The translations under genes and the position numbers were made by a program. A DNA stretch of 64,000 bases, from contig NZ_OY761823.1 in NCBI RefSeq assembly GCF_963664965.1, positions 1,994,001 through 2,058,000 of the forward strand, given 5' to 3'. Below, piece after piece: positions 62,762-64,000 of this stretch (position 1 is the stretch's first letter; every line of letters starts with the position of its first letter). Under the pieces are notes generated by a model. That model saw only the letters and a list, made by a program, of their open reading frames with translations, did no database searches and was not told where the DNA came from. The stretch comes from an uncultured Pseudodesulfovibrio sp. GTDB taxonomy: Bacteria > Desulfobacterota > Desulfovibrionia > Desulfovibrionales > Desulfovibrionaceae.

Positions 62762-63400
62762 TTGGCTGATATTACACTTCAAAATTTCATCAATCCGGAA
62801 GAAATTGAAGCTGAATCTTTGCGGATTATTGATTCTGAAATCCCGAAACCGCGTCCTTTTGAAGGGCAAAAATGGGAAATTGTGCGCCGTATGATTCATA
62901 CAACTGCGGATTTTGAGTTGATGAATTTGACCCGTTTTCATGAAGATGCAGTGGAAAACGGCGTGCGAGCTTTGCGTAATAAAGCGAAAATTGTCACTGA
63001 TACCGAGATGGCAAAGCGTGGAATTCCTGTCCGTCGAATGGACCCTCTCGGGTGTTCGGTACACTGTTTGATGAATGATGAGCGTGTTGTTTCCCGTGCA
63101 AAAGCCGAGGGTATTACCCGTGCCAAGGCTGCCGTTGATATCGCGGTCCGTGAAATCAAGCCTGAGATTTATGTGGTCGGCAATGCGCCGACTGCGCTGA
63201 TCCGTCTTGTCGAACATTTCGATAATGGGGATGTTTCGCCCGAACTGGTCGTGGGGATGCCCGTGGGATTCGTCAACGCGGCGGAATCCAAGGCGCTGCT
63301 CATGAGTCGGGACATTCCCTATATCTCCATCGAAGGTCGCAAGGGCGGTTCTGCTCTCGCGGCATGCGTTATCAACGCTCTTGCCATCATGGCTGCGTAG
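62762..63400 (+). CDS. cbiC: Precorrin-8X methylmutase-like protein
   Basis: The 212-residue protein begins with TTG at 62762 behind AAAGGAG. It has the family motifs EGQKWEIVRRMIHTTADFEL (the catalytic histidine in MIHTTADFE), VGNAPTALIRLVEHF and VVGMPVGFVNAAESKALL ... GRKGGSALAACVINAL. CbiC/CobH moves a methyl group from C11 to C12 in corrin synthesis, yielding hydrogenobyrinate or its cobalt form. No other cobalamin genes are adjacent, and it sits after deoC, an unusual place. Confidence 0.92.
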   Translation: MADITLQNFINPEEIEAESLRIIDSEIPKPRPFEGQKWEIVRRMIHTTADFELMNLTRFHEDAVENGVRALRNKAKIVTDTEMAKRGIPVRRMDPLGCSVHCLMNDERVVSRAKAEGITRAKAAVDIAVREIKPEIYVVGNAPTALIRLVEHFDNGDVSPELVVGMPVGFVNAAESKALLMSRDIPYISIEGRKGGSALAACVINALAIMAA

Positions 63401-63653
63401 TTTTCCTAGATTTATTTTTTTTCTTCGTATACGGGGGAGTGAGTGTCATCTGGACATCCTTCTTGCCGACTCTTTTCTTGCGCCTTCGGCCGACAGGGGA
63501 AGCAGAAGGGAAGGCGGGATGGCGCTGCTTTCGTATTGGTTCGATAGGGAGAGACGGTCTGCTGGGACTGCCATTGATCTGGACCAGGCGAGTGGCATGT
63601 GGGGGACAGGGCGTTGGGCCTGGAGAAAAAGTATAGCAGCTTTGGAAGGAGCT

Positions 63654-63929
63654 ATGGCCAAGAAAGACAAGGGAAAAAACAAGGTCACCGTGTATCCGGA
63701 CTGGTGCAAGGGGTGCGGCATCTGTGTCGAATTCTGTCCCGGAAAGGTGCTTGAATTGAATGATCAGGGCAAGTCGACGGTTGTACGTGAAGATGACTGT
63801 ATTCGTTGTGGATTCTGTGAGTTGCATTGTCCCGATTTCGCTATTGTCGTGCAGGACAAGGACTCGGCTGTGGACCAGAATTCAGCCGGTAATTCCGAGA
63901 AGAAACGCGTAAACGGCGAGGGAGCATAG
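63654..63929 (+). CDS. Two-[4Fe-4S] ferredoxin, KorD-type subunit
   Basis: The 91-residue protein starts at the ATG at 63654 after AAGGAG. A longer frame upstream (from 63381) is not supported. It has CKGCGICVEFCPGKVL and CIRCGFCELHCPDFAI, two complete cluster sites. Directly before a korA-like gene, it is the ferredoxin-like delta subunit of a 2-oxoacid:ferredoxin oxidoreductase (probably 2-oxoglutarate). The gap 63401-63653 shows no other gene. Confidence 0.88.
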   Translation: MAKKDKGKNKVTVYPDWCKGCGICVEFCPGKVLELNDQGKSTVVREDDCIRCGFCELHCPDFAIVVQDKDSAVDQNSAGNSEKKRVNGEGA

Positions 63930-63933
63930 GAAT

Positions 63934-64000
63934 ATGGCCAGACCGAAGAAACGCAAGGAAATTTTTGCCCTTGGCAATGAAGCCGTTGTCGAGGGTGCTC
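63934..64000 (+). CDS. korA: 2-oxoacid:acceptor oxidoreductase alpha subunit, 5' end only
   Basis: Twenty-two codons are visible: MARPKKRKEIFALGNEAVVEGA, ending at the window edge. GNEAVVEGA is the conserved start of the pyrimidine-binding domain in KorA-type subunits. It starts 4 nt after the ferredoxin stop. The rest is outside the window, so the substrate is not certain. Confidence 0.7.
   Translation, partial: MARPKKRKEIFALGNEAVVEGA

Overview
The window looks like chromosome of a sulfate-reducing Desulfovibrionaceae bacterium (Desulfovibrio in the broad sense). The main reasons are a complete qrcABCD quinone-reductase operon, two GAK-system genes, a selenium-type molybdenum hydroxylase maturation set (YqeB/YqeC/MocA), FapA and PilZ proteins, and the start of a ferredoxin-dependent 2-oxoacid oxidoreductase locus. 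Species cannot be fixed from the sequence alone.

Left flank (1-16.9 kb). A long minus-strand operon (8265 down to 1) encodes a three-subunit molybdenum hydroxylase ([2Fe-2S], Mo and FAD subunits), then MocA-, YqeB- and YqeC-like maturation proteins, a BCCT transporter and a molybdopterin-binding protein cut by the window edge. The FAD subunit carries a four-cysteine insertion like that of 4-hydroxybenzoyl-CoA reductase. Next comes an EamA/DMT exporter with a sigma-54 promoter and three perfect GAGTC-N6-GACTC enhancer sites. They lie beside a PAS-AAA+-TyrR-like sigma-54 activator that is split by a one-base frameshift. Then come the GAK pair (CofD-like, XXXCH), a PilZ protein, Fur, a receiver-TPR protein, a second PilZ protein and tRNA-Ser(UGA).

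Integrative element (about 17.05-37.5 kb). A roughly 20.4 kb AT-richer island sits in the 3' end of tRNA-Ser. It is bounded by 78-bp near-identical direct repeats that also contain the tRNA's terminator. It has a P4-type integrase, AlpA, a winged-helix Rep-like protein followed by an iteron-like palindrome array, a second tyrosine recombinase with a partner HTH protein, a small ribbon-helix-helix protein with a matching pair of palindromes, and a short type IV secretion module (VirB5-like, lipoproteins, VirB6-like). I see no T4SS ATPase, coupling protein or relaxase, so it resembles a mobilizable island that supplies a few mating-pore parts to a helper. Cargo: three envelope proteins (one a membrane-anchored NERD nuclease-like protein sharing an N-terminal module with its neighbour) and, next to attR, two large uncharacterised proteins with PD-(D/E)XK-like cores (one with a zinc ribbon, one with a SEC-C motif). 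That pair is the best candidate here for an undescribed defence system.

Right flank (37.5-64 kb): umuDC, katG, a degenerate receiver/HD-GYP protein, FapA, a small repeat protein, mazG, cvpA, rfbC-manC for surface sugars, qrcABCD (periplasmic electrons to menaquinone), an RND efflux pair, a polar amino-acid ABC transporter followed by deoC and a CbiC-like gene, then a ferredoxin and the first codons of a korA-like gene.
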